Source: Schizochytrium sp. CCTCC M209059
Lineage: Eukaryota; Sar; Bigyra; Thraustochytrida; Thraustochytriidae
Length of the DNA stretch: 51,844 bases
Assembly: GCA_000818945.1 (NCBI GenBank)
Contig: KN805390.1
Coordinates: forward strand, 6,068 to 57,911
Reading direction: 5' to 3'
The notes below the pieces were generated by a model that worked only from the letters and a program-made list of their open reading frames with translations, was not told the origin of the DNA and did no database searches. Positions 8,450 through 19,800 of the stretch are shown here, one piece after another. Position numbers and translations under genes: made by a program. Position 1 is the stretch's first letter, and each line of letters starts with the position of its first letter.

Positions 8450-9841
8450 ATGGCACCGACCCGGCGCGCGCGCACGCGCAGCTCGGCCTCGCTCAAGGCT
8501 GACGAGGTGGCCAAGTCTCCCACGCATGGCACCGGCAATCAGGATGCCGTGAGCAAGGAGGACCACTTTGAGTTCGGTGGCCCCATCGGCGCCCTGGGGA
8601 TCATGTTTCTCCTTCCGTGTGTCATCATTTTTCTTTTCATTGCAGCGTCCAAGGACTACAAGTTTGTTCTTACAAACTATAAAGGTCTCCTCGACCAGCT
8701 GCCCAAGTCGGTCGACCAAGTCTGGGAAGGCGAGGCTTTCATCGTCATCCTCATCTGGTTCTCTTTCCACGTCTTCCTCGAGCGCGTACTTTACTGCGAC
8801 GTGGTCGAAGGCACTGTGCTCCGCGATGGCACGCGCCTAAAATACCGCTTGAGTGGTCACCTTGCGTTCTGGGTCACCTATCTCGTCCTGGCGCACGGCA
8901 ATCTTGGCGTCATTGAAGATGACCTTTCCAAGGTCAACCTTCACCCTTTCCCGCTCGAGTACATCTACGACCACTACCTTCAACTCGCCATGGGCGCGGT
9001 GACCTTTTCCACGGGTCTTTCTGTATACCTTTTCTCCAAATCCTTCCGCAAGGGCGCCATGCTTGCCGAGGGTGGCGATACAAGCAACCACTTGTACAAC
9101 TTTTTCATCGGTCGCGAGCTCAACCCGCGCATTGGGAGTTTTGATCTCAAGGAGTTCTGCGAGCTGCGCCCGGGACTTATTGGTTGGGCCACCATCAATG
9201 CTGGCTGCGCATTCAAGCAGTACCAGCTCAATGGCCATATTTCGACCGCCATGCTCCTCATCAACATCTTTCAAGGCATCTACGTCTGGGACTCGCTCTA
9301 CCACGAGCGCGCTATTCTCAGCACCATGGACATTACCACCGATGGATTTGGCTTTATGCTGGCCTTTGGCGATCTTGCTTGGGTCCCCTTTACGTACTCC
9401 TTGCAGGCTCGCTTTCTTGTCGAAAATGATCCGGGTCTCTCACCACTGCAGCTCGCGCTCATTACCTTGCTCTTTGCCGCAAGCTACTACGCGTTCCGCT
9501 CATCAAACTCTGAAAAGGATGCCTTTCGTCGCGATCCTAACGGTCCTGACGTCAAGCACCTCAAGACCATGCCCACTGCCCGTGGTCGCAAGCTTCTCAT
9601 CTCCGGATGGTGGGGGCTCGCTCGCAAGATCAACTACACTGCCGATCTTTGCATGGGTCTCTCCTGGTGCCTGCTCACAGGCTTCCACACGCCGGTCACC
9701 TACTTTTACTTCATCTATTTTTTCATCCTTCTCGTGCACCGCGCCTTCCGTGACGATCACAGCTGCTCGCAAAAGTATGGTGCCGATTGGGAAAAGTACA
9801 AGTCTCATGTCCCGTACCTCTTTATCCCTGGCGTAATTTAG
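8450..9841 (+). CDS. ERG24: Delta(14)-sterol reductase (ERG24 / lamin B receptor-type)
   Basis: A 463-residue polytopic ER membrane enzyme that reduces the C14-C15 double bond of sterol intermediates with NADPH after CYP51 demethylation. The ERG4/ERG24 family signatures are plain: 'FFIGRELNPRIGSFDLKEFC' then 'ELRPGLIGW' (residues ~215-245), 'LLISGWWGLARKINYTADL' (~380) and the C-terminal block ending 'SQKYGADWEKYKSHVPYLFI'. About eight to nine membrane segments are visible. 'NYTADLCMGLSWCLLTGF' and the 'TPVTYFYFIYFFILLVHR' segment favour C14 over C7 (DHCR7) reductase. The first ATG (8450) gives the normal family length; there is no Tudor or nucleoplasmic domain as in animal LBR. A poly(A) signal follows at 10030. 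Confidence 0.93.
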   Translation: MAPTRRARTRSSASLKADEVAKSPTHGTGNQDAVSKEDHFEFGGPIGALGIMFLLPCVIIFLFIAASKDYKFVLTNYKGLLDQLPKSVDQVWEGEAFIVILIWFSFHVFLERVLYCDVVEGTVLRDGTRLKYRLSGHLAFWVTYLVLAHGNLGVIEDDLSKVNLHPFPLEYIYDHYLQLAMGAVTFSTGLSVYLFSKSFRKGAMLAEGGDTSNHLYNFFIGRELNPRIGSFDLKEFCELRPGLIGWATINAGCAFKQYQLNGHISTAMLLINIFQGIYVWDSLYHERAILSTMDITTDGFGFMLAFGDLAWVPFTYSLQARFLVENDPGLSPLQLALITLLFAASYYAFRSSNSEKDAFRRDPNGPDVKHLKTMPTARGRKLLISGWWGLARKINYTADLCMGLSWCLLTGFHTPVTYFYFIYFFILLVHRAFRDDHSCSQKYGADWEKYKSHVPYLFIPGVI

Positions 9842-10029
9842 AGATACATTCCAAGAATCGCGCTCCATCTCCCCTTTTTTTCTCTCCCCTCTTCGTCTTT
9901 ATTCTCGAATAGAAGATCGAGCTTTCAGATGATTTTCGAAGATTCACGACTGCTGGTCTTGGACTTACGTTCTCCCGGCTAAAAAGAATGCGAGCAACTT
10001 GCAGTTCGTTTCTCTCCGAGAATACGTAA

Positions 10030-10035
10030 AATAAA
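10030..10035 (+). terminator. AATAAA poly(A) signal candidate for ERG24
   Basis: AATAAA about 190 bases after the ERG24 stop codon in otherwise gene-free sequence. Confidence 0.35.
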
Positions 10036-10173
10036 AGTTAGGTGCGGGACCTTCGCCGCAAACGCTCTTTCATCTCACGAACTCTGCAAGCCGTCAGCAT
10101 CTTGCTTCCAAGCCAATTCTTTCCAGCGGGCAAGGTATTTTTTTTTGCATGAGTTTTGGCATTCATTTACGAG

Positions 10174-10680
10174 TCACTTTCTGCGCTTTTTTTTGGGGGG
10201 GGGGGTTGTTGCCTCAACGATGAAATGCGATCCTCCTGTGCGGCACTGAAACACCAGTAAAATCTCTCGTGCTTCCTTCATAGCCCAACGATTTCGTTCT
10301 CGGCTTCTTCGCACCTTTTTCTCGAGCTCCTCAGGCTCCGACGCGAGTTCATTCAGCTGATAAACAAAATTTTCAAACCCTGATACGACATATTCGCAGC
10401 TATGAATTTTGAGAGCTCCAAGCGCTTGCAAATTCTTCAAGAGCCTGCAGGCCCTGGTTCTACGTGCAAAGTGTTGATGTCGGACCTGTCCCAGATTAAG
10501 AACAGAAGCTCAAAATGTCACATTGGGAACGATCAGCGCTACAGGCGTGTCAATCTGGCAGCCGCTCTCTTTTCTTGTTTCTCCTGGTCGCATGAAGCAC
10601 CCACCACTCGACCAGCAGTACCGAACTGGAAGGCCCAGACCCAATCGTAAGACTCTTGCTATTTTAAAATTCTAAAAAAT
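10174..10680 (-). pseudogene. Possible decayed coding segment
   Basis: Three minus-strand frames each give protein-like sequence over adjacent stretches, broken by stops: an upstream stretch (10620-10511) ending 'DTPVALIVPNVTF', a middle stretch (10521-10441) with 'FLIWDRSDINTLHVEPGP', and a downstream stretch (10440-10174) with 'NLQALGALKIHSCEYV' and 'NFVYQLNELASEPEELEKKV', ending in a Lys/Arg tail read from a poly-C/poly-A tract. No usable ATG begins the last stretch. It may be a frameshifted relic, or terminal exons (a 'ttcttaatctgggacag' acceptor-like site lies near 10487). I do not recognise the family; the middle and last parts are faintly LRR-like. Confidence 0.3.
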
Positions 10681-10812
10681 AGGATCACGACAATTTGGTC
10701 ATGAATGTCCTCGACGCAACGACAAAGATTACAACGTCTTGCAGTTTCTGCGGCTCCTCAAGCGCATTTAATTTTAAACAAAGATTCATTTTTAGAAATC
10801 TAAAAGGTCTAC

Positions 10813-13800
10813 TTAGTTTCCGTGGGCTAGCAAAAGAGCCGTGCCGCGCTTGACCCAGAACGAGGCATCCACGGCGCCCGAATCTAGCTGCACGTCCACC
10901 ACAAACGATGGACGCTCGCGAGTACCCGTACGAATCGGATACATGTACAGAGGACACGTGTATACTGCCTTGCTCGCTGGCTTGCGCTTGCCCTCCACTG
11001 GCTTGAAATGCACAATTGGCATGTTGGCAATGAGCTCCATTGGGTTTGCGTCGTCCAGGCAGCAATTGTCCAGATCCCAGCGCGCACCTTCGAGAAACAT
11101 ACCATACATGTAGGCCCCTTCCTTCGGACCCTGAGCGATCCCCGAGGTGTCCGTCGACAGGACAGGAAATTCCCAGGAAAGCGAGTCGATTGACACGCCG
11201 TTCTTGCGAGCCGTTGTCTGCAAAAGGCCAGTGAGGAAACCCGTCGGATACGTAAATCCAGCAAGCCAAAAGACCTTGGGCAATTGGCCGCCGTCAAGCC
11301 ATCCTTGCATAAACTCCACTCGGTCCATTAGGTCACGGACCCACGACCCGAGAGGCTTGACGCTCGGATATGAGGTGCCCCAAGCGTCCGGGACGCGTCC
11401 AGCCAACATCGCATTAAAAACATCCTCCAGCTCTGCCGTAATGAGAGTAATACCTTGAATACCGAGCTCCAGGCCCTTGAGAGATTCGCCAAGCAAGCGC
11501 AACAGCACATTGTACCGGTCAATTTCCTGCAAAAGCACACTCTTCAGTGGTGCCGGATCGCTACGCGAGCTCATCGTCTGCTTTGCCTCAAACGCATCGA
11601 TCGGCTTCGGCACCTTCTTCATCAGATCGCGCACCATTGCCAAGACCTTGTCGTCGTCGCTTTCACCTCCCGCAGAGATCACGCGTGGCTGCAACGACAG
11701 CAGCGTCCCCAGAATGTCCTTTGAGTCTGTCATCATGCTCGCAATATCTGCATTCGGGTGCTGTCCAAAGGCCTCGGGAGGATCGTCGAGGGGAAAGGAC
11801 GCAACGTGGCTCTTGTACGCGTCCAAGTCGCCGTCGTCTGGCATATAGTACGTATCAAGCGCGCACATACGAAAGTTGTCCTCTGTGATCGCCTCGTCGT
11901 TAAAGTACTGAGACACATAAGTTCTGCACAGACGACGATCCCAGTCGTCTGTGATACGACCGCCATAGTTCGCCTCGCCAATCAGATACTGGATTGCATC
12001 CCATGGCACTTGCTCGTACTCATCCAAGTACATTTGAATCAGTGCCGACGAAATGCCGAAATCGGCGTCGTTGAAAGCGTATGGCACGTTGAAGCCAAGG
12101 CTACGGAACTTGCGACGTTCGAGGAGCAGTGCGTGGAACCACGACAGACAGAAATGAAGCTTGTGGAAGTTCACCGGTTGCTCGCATCGATCAAACTCCT
12201 CGTCTGTGCCGAGATTGTACAAACGAATAAGGTTGGCGCGGATGCCACGTGGCGGCTCTGTTGTCTGCTTGATTCCTGCTTGAAGAATTGCAAGCGGAAA
12301 CTGCGGCGTAGGCTTCGAACTCAGCCACAATCGATAATCCTGGTGAAAAGTCTTGGCCTCCGTGTAGTCCTCGATGATCTTCTCCAAATCGGGAAGCCAC
12401 GAGGCCGCCAAGTGACAGTTGGCAAGAAAGACCCAGTTACCCTCTGCGAGACCATCGTTAATGAGCTTTGTCGCGACCGGAGCCTGGCCCTGGCCCAAGG
12501 AACAGTCGCCAACCTTTTTGCCCATTTGCTCTGCCAGGTCATAGACTTGCTTGGTTGGATCGACACCAGGAGAAAGCACAAAGATGATGGGCATAGCCGG
12601 CACACTCGATTCAAAGACTGCACGAAGGTTGAATGGAGGCGGCTCGACGTACTTTGCGCCAATGTTGTGCGCGATAAAGTTCACCGAAGCATTGAGAGAT
12701 CGATCGAGACGCAGAGAGCGCACAATAAGCATCCTCTGCAGTTCCGTCAACTTATTGTCCCATTCTCCGGGAAGTGACTCGCCCTCAGGAGATGGGCTTA
12801 GGATCCACTTGGCCCACTCGCGTCGGCTCTGCTCAAACGAGCCTGCAAGGCCGTTGAAGGCCGGCAACTTGTCGAGTTCAGTCACATTGTCCCACGCGTT
12901 AGCGTCCAAGAGGTCCTTTGCAGGGTTCGGGCGCTGGTCTGCGCGGTCCACAACGTTGCCACCGCGCAGCAAAAAGTCAAGCTCATCCTTGGGCAGCTTA
13001 TTCTCGTGTTGCATGGTCTTGATGCAGATCTGCAGCGACAAGAGAATCTTGTGACGCTCAAACAGACCACGGCAGGCATAGCAGTACACTGCGTACGTGT
13101 GGAAATCGTTAATTTCCTCGATGCGCGCCTCCAAATTTGCATTTGCACCGGCACCATCGTCACCTCCGTTGCCGCCATCTGCCTCGCCGCCATCGTCGCC
13201 GCCAAGATCAGCGTCATCGTCACCATCGCCGTCGCCATCGCCTCCGGAAGGCCCGGTACTTTTGCGCGAGCGAACAATGCTACCGTTGAAAAGCTCATTG
13301 TACGCCGCCAGACTAAATTGGTACATTGGGTCCACGTTCGACAAATCGTTGAGCACAAAGTACAGAATTGCAGCCCGCGTCGCCACAGGACGGTATCCTT
13401 GACGCGTGGCGTCAATTTGAATCTCGGTCTGCTCGGCCACTTGCAGCTGGTGAGTCACGGCCTCGGCAGTCTTCTTTGACACAGCCAGGGTATCCACAAG
13501 GTCCTCGTCGTCGAGCAGGGATCCCTGCGCCTCAGCCAGACTCTTCAGAATCGAGTTCTCGAGCTCCACAAGCGAATTTTTGCCTTCGGCAACCTTGACC
13601 ACAAGTTCCGCCTTTTGCTTCTCTAGCTTTGGCTCCTCTTGTCGAACGACTTCACCCAAAAGCTGGTCCTCGAGACCTTGCATCTTCACGGCAAAGTTTA
13701 CAAGCGTCACCTTGGTCGAGACCTCTGGCGTGTAATGCGGGTTGCTCAGCTTCGTCGTCACAAAGAAGCGGAATTCATCGGCATAGTCGATCTCCTTGTC

Positions 13801-16800
13801 ACCAAGCTTGATGATCTTGCGGTTGCCGACCTTGACGATGCTCTTGGTCAAAACAGGCTCAATCGTCGGGTCCAGCTCTTCTTCGACATCTTGTAGCAAA
13901 TACGCCTGTCCGAGCTGCAAAGAAGTTTCCAGCTTGCGCACAAAGTCGGGCTGCTTGAGCGTGCACACCACAACGTCCTTGTTGGCGTTCTTGATCCATT
14001 TGTTGGCCTGGCCCTGCGGATCGATCATCAGCGGCCACCGCCGTCCGCGCGTCGTGATGACACCGTTCTCAACGGAGAAGTTGTCACCCGGCAAACCAGC
14101 AAGGTTCCAGTTGCGCACATCTGTGGGCTTGGCAAGGAACCCAGCAAACTGAAAGCCTGGCGAATACGGCACGCCGAGACGTTGCGTCGATCCAAGCCAC
14201 TGGCTCACGAGGTTCTCGCGGTACACCGTGTCGAATGGCCCTGCGTAGGACAAGAACGCTGCCGCCACCAGAGCATCGCCGGCAAGATCGTGCATCGACT
14301 TGTCAAAGGTACCAATCGAGGCCTCCCAACGCACGCGCTCGCCCGACAAGCCACTCACAAGCTTGTCTGCGCGATCGAGTTTGTTCTCGAGATTCTCAGC
14401 CTCCTCGCGAAGCGCATTCTTTTCGTTCACCGAAGTCGTGTACTTTTCGTTCAGCTCTTCGACCTTGGCGATGACAATGGCGAGTTCGTCCTGAGCGGCC
14501 TTGAGCTGCGACTGCGCAGAAGCTAACTTGTCCATGGCGGCCTTAAGCTTGGCTCGCTTCGGAGCGACTTCGCGGAAGACCACAGAGTACAGCTCAATGG
14601 CGAGCACCCACGTACACAGAGCAGCGGCAGCAGATGATTTCGTGCGGACTTGGTCGGCGGTGAAATCCGCTCGGTTCGTATAAGCCTTGAGCTTGGTCAA
14701 GGTCTTGGTCTGCACGTTGTCCTTGTCGAAAGCCTTGATTTGCGCCAAAAAGTTCGGCTCACTAATCTTCTTCTTGGCGGTCGCCCAGTCTGGCTTGAGC
14801 GCAAAGAGAAGCATCACTGCATTCAACACCATTTCTACGGCGGGCGGCGGCGAGGCGTAGGCCTTGACTTCGGAAATTGAGCTCTTATCCAGCTTGTCAA
14901 CCTCGGCCATGGCTGCCTCAAGTGCGGGCAGGGCCTTACCGAGATCGCGCTCGGCATCCTCAGCAATCACCTTGCACTCGGCCTCCTCGGTGGAGATCCG
15001 CGCTGCTTGAGCCTCGACCTGCTTTTTACGTTCGTCTGCACTGCGTCGCTCCCCGACAATCACCACAAGGAGCTCTTCACATTCTTTCTGAGCCTCGGCG
15101 ACAACGACCTTTTTGGCCTCCAGCTCGACGGACATTTCCTCTACCTGAGCCTTGCCCTCTTCGAGCTTCGTTAGGCCACCGCTCAGTTTGGCGCGGTTCT
15201 CACCAATTTCGCGAAGCTTCTCCTCAACCAGCTCACGGTACGACTTGACGAGCTCGAGGTAGTTGGTCGGGGTCACGTAGTTGTGACGCTTTAACTCTAG
15301 CAGCATCTTTTCGCTTGCCTTGGTCACGGACTCATGCGTAAACGCAAAGACGCGACCGATGCGTCGCTTCAGCACCACTTCCTCCTTCTCGCCGTGACCC
15401 AGCTTGGAGTCTGCCAGAAAGCGAGCCGCCACCTCGGTGAGCGCATCTGCCGGCCAAGGGTGAAAGTAGTCGATGGTCGTGCAGTTCACCAGCGCCGGAT
15501 ACATGCGGCAACGGTTGCGGAAACCGTCACCAACAGGACTCATGCAAAGAATAATGTGAAGATTCGTCCGCGTGCGCTCGATAAAGAACTCCCAGAGCTT
15601 ATCGGCCGTCTCAATAATTCCGGCCTTCTTGGCAGCAGGGCGCACCGCCTCAAAAACTGCCATCTTTTCGTCCTTCGAGTACAGATTCGGAACCTCGCCG
15701 CTGCTCAGAATGTTATTGAGATCCTCCAAAAAGCTCTCCTCCTTGAGCTGCGTGTCGCTAAAGATGAATGCCGTGGGCTTGTCCTCGCCACCCGCGGTCA
15801 TGTACAGCGACTTGAGATCCTCGTGGAACTCTGCAGACCGGTACTGCTTGGAGATTTCAATCTGAAAGACCTTTTGCTCGCACGTGTATGCTGCGAGGCG
15901 ACTGAGACTCTGCCTCCCGCTGCCACCCACACCAACAAGCATGCAGTTTCCGCGAGGCTGCTTGATGACCCGTGCAATGCGGCACACATGTCCAATTGCA
16001 TCCTTGAAAAGCACGAGATCCATGGGAATAAAGCCCGGCTCCATGTTGTAATCTTCGAGCTTCTCTTCAAAGAACATCTTGAGCTTGACCCGGTCGGTGA
16101 CTTCCTCGTATGGCGCCTTTGCATCTTCCGCAGTTCCCACCGGCTCGGACAAAAAGTCGCAAAACAGAGGGCCTGCGACGGGTCTCGCCATAGCAGCTTT
16201 GCCACCTTCGCCGCCACCCTCTTGGCCTTCGCCCTCGCCACCATTGTCGCCGCCCTCGCCATCGTCATCCTCCAGACCACCATCATCACCTGCGCCATCG
16301 CCTTCCTCTTCCTCAGCGGGGACCAAGTCATGAAAGCTGCTTGAGAAGACGGCGCTGAGCTGCTCATGGAGCAAGCCCTGGAACTGACGAATGTCCTCAT
16401 AATTGATGAAGCGATCCGAAAAAACACGCATCGATTCGTGGATCCACATGCGCATGAACGACTCTTTGGTGTCGTTAGCAGCTCGATCCGCCAGGAGCAA
16501 GCCTTGGGTAATACGCGAAACGTCGCGCATGTTAAAGAGATAGTGGCTCTTTGCAGGGGTGGGCAGAAAGGTCTTGCTCACTGAAAAATAAAGCTGCACT
16601 GTTGCCTTGGCGAGTGTCTCACCCATTCCCTTGACCTCTTCGTCAAAGTCAGAGAGCTTGGGCACGAGAATCGATGCAAAGATACGCTCCATGTCACGAG
16701 ACTTGGGAGGGGTAAAGTTGATGAGGTTGAAGCGACTCTGAAGACGACCACTGATCACGCTGCGGCCACCACCCGGGGGACCCATTGCCACCATGAGCTG

Positions 16801-19800
16801 CATATCGAGAATGTAGCGCCAGGTCTGCTTGGCACGCTCGTACCAGCCACCGTAGTCGATCCATTGCCGAATCAGCTCGAGCGGGGGCTGCGAGCCAAAG
16901 AGATCCTTGCGCGGCATGTTGAAGTCATCCACAAAACAGATCAAGTTCTTGCCGCCCGGCGGGCCAAATTTGTCCTTGGAACGCTTTTCCATGCTTCCCT
17001 CAATAATCTCCTGCGTCGTGAGTGACGAAGTGGCGCTACTAAAGTTGACAACCAGCTTGGCGAACTTGGAGCCCTCTCCGCTCGTAAATTGCTCCAACAG
17101 CTGACTTGCGAGGACGGTCTTGCCCGTGCCCGTGTCCCCGACAAGCATTGTTGCCTTTTGGCCCATGAGTAACGTCTCGGCCACAAAGGTGTTGCGAATC
17201 GTGTCGACAGTGGGGACAGTGATCTTGGCAAACTCCAGTCCACGCTGAGGCCGCCAGCCGTTCGGCACCTTTTCGTCCCACAGCTTCCACTCCTTGGCGC
17301 CAACATCGACATAGTAGTCATAGACGAGCTCTGCAGGCGGGAAGGTTGAGTCCAAATCGCGCAGGCAGCCGTCAAAAGACTTGCGCCCAGCCGCATCGGC
17401 GGACCCACCGAGCGACCAAATCGCACAAAACACAAACCACTTCTCGGACAAGATCAAATAGTCATCCGGTCGCGTGAACGGGCACACACCATTCTCGGGC
17501 GTGGCCAAACAGTCGTACAGATTGCACAAGGAGATGACTGCGTTGAAATCAGTCACGGGAATCAACTCCGAGACCTTGCGCATCTTGAACTTAAGCAGTA
17601 CCGTGCAGTACTTTGTGAAAAGACTTGCAAGGAACTTGTTTCGCGCGGCACGGCCAAGCTTGCCATTCTCGTCGTTATCGCTGCGAGCTGCGGCCGAGCC
17701 ACCCGCCTCCTCTTCTGCTGCAAGCCGCCGCTCAACCCAGGAGGTGGTGAATGGACCCCAGCCGAGATCGTCGACGTCAAAGTAAATCATACCAGCGCGA
17801 GACACTGTCGCAGGAGAGGCCACCGAAAGATCGCGGACCTCAAACAAAAGCGACATAGAGCTTGACATTCCGATACGATCGCCATTGATAAGCGTAAGGG
17901 TCTTGTTGTCATCCATGACAGTGTTCATGGACTCAATCCACAAGGTATCGACAGGGCCATCCAAGATGATCCACTTTTCATCGGGTCTCTCGTCCTGCGC
18001 GCAGGCACGGAACACGTTGGAAAGGATACCATCGCTCCATTCAAAGGTGGCGAGGTCAAAGGCACCGTAGAGCTCGTTCATAGACACAGACTTGGGGTTC
18101 AGGACGTACTCGCGCACTGGCTGGAACTCTTCCGGGGCCCGCGAGGCCATTGCCGTAGTTGCGTCCGATAGACACTTCCAGCCAACGGACTTGCCACTGA
18201 GGGTCTTACCCACAACCATGTTACAATGACGCGTGAGCTTGGACTCATACAGCTGAACAGACTTGGCCACTATGCCTTCGTGAACCTGGAGGCCGCGGTT
18301 TGCCAAACTCTCGCGCATCATGACAATAAGGTCACCCTGCTCACTCGGAGGTGTCTCCATGCCTGGAAAGAGATCGTTAATAAGCAGCAAAAAGAGCTCC
18401 ATATCCTCGCGAATAAACTTGGGCACGTTCATGTCTCGCAACGCACGCAAAAGAATGAGCTCCTCGGACACCGAGGCATCCGCGCGTTTCAGACCACCTG
18501 CACACATGAGCACACCACGCAGCGAACGCAGACCAAAATCGTAGTGATCCTGCTTGGACAGCTGCTGAATCATGAGCGCGTAAAGTGTCGTCGTCTTCTT
18601 CGCAAGCGGTTTTGCATCGCGGAAGCCCTCGGCAGCCAGCATAACCTCGGCAATGAGCGCTAAGTCGGGCACCATCATCGAAACGGGACGAAAGAGAGCT
18701 GCCAAGTTATCAGGAAGCTCCGTACGACCGGCATAACCAGGGTTCATCGTGATGAAAATACCACAGCTCCAGCGGCAACGCACCTCGATGCCCATAAAGT
18801 TGAAGCGGCGTTTGCGCGCTGCAATGGCATTCATGATCGACATCACCTGCTGCGCAATCACAGAAAGCACCTCAATCTGGATACGGTTGAACTCATCGAA
18901 GCAACCCCAGCCACCCGTTTGCACGAGACCAGAAAACATGCGGCCCACACTCTTGTAATCCATCGAGTCGGAGCAATTGAAGACAACAACGTACTTTGCC
19001 AAGTTCTTGCCCAAATCCTTGACCGTCTCTGTTTTTCCTGTTCCGGCGGGACCAGCGGGCGCGCCTCCGCGATTCAGGGCAAGGGCAGTCACAAGGGTCA
19101 GCACGCAACGATCGGTGAGGGGCGTCACGACCAGACGACCGTTGTTGCCCTGGTACTCGTAGCCAAATTCCATGCTCTGGTTCGTCTGGCGCACGAGGAG
19201 ACCTCCAAACTCGCCTTCGTCCTTGTTCCAGTAGAATCGCAGCTGCGAAAGCCAGTCAAAGTCGTGAATCGACTGACAGTTCGCCTTGATCATGCGATCT
19301 TGTACATCACGGTTGTGAATTTCCATGGTGATGAGCGCCACCAGCTTGCTTCGCTCAATCTTGGTCAGCTGACCACGCACCATATCCGCAAGGCGGTTCA
19401 AGTAGCTAACTTGCTTCTTCTTGGCCTGTTTGAGTGCCGACTTGTTGTTGCCCTTCATCATGTTCTCCAGAGCGCGCGTGCACTCGGCCGTCCACGCAAT
19501 GGCGCCCACAGTAATGAGAAGCTGACCAGGCCACTCCTTGATCCACTTTTCCTTCTTTCCGCGATGCGCTTGCAGAGTGAGGCCACACTGTTTCGCCACG
19601 GTATCAAACATACGCGCTTCGACATCATTCAGCCACATTTCCACAGGTCCATCGACCACGACAGGGCGGGCCAAAGGCACCTTTTCACCATCGTTGGAAA
19701 TCATGGCGTGAGCCTCGTACGTTTTGTTGCCCTGCTTGCCGGGAGCCACAAGTGTGAGGACTTTGATGCCCACAAAACACTTCTTGATGTGCTTTTGCAC

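Larger units (their letters stand above)
9842..10812. other. Convergent 3' intergenic region with possible gene relic
   Basis: Lies between the ends of ERG24 (+) and the dynein gene (-). It holds an AATAAA at 10030, a T8-G11 homopolymer junction at ~10188-10207 and the possible decayed coding segment described separately (10174-10680). Confidence 0.5.

Noticed and set aside
11758..12777. 339-codon plus-strand frame, and similar ones at 15334 and 22396
   Set aside because: All antisense to conserved dynein domains with no protein-family character.
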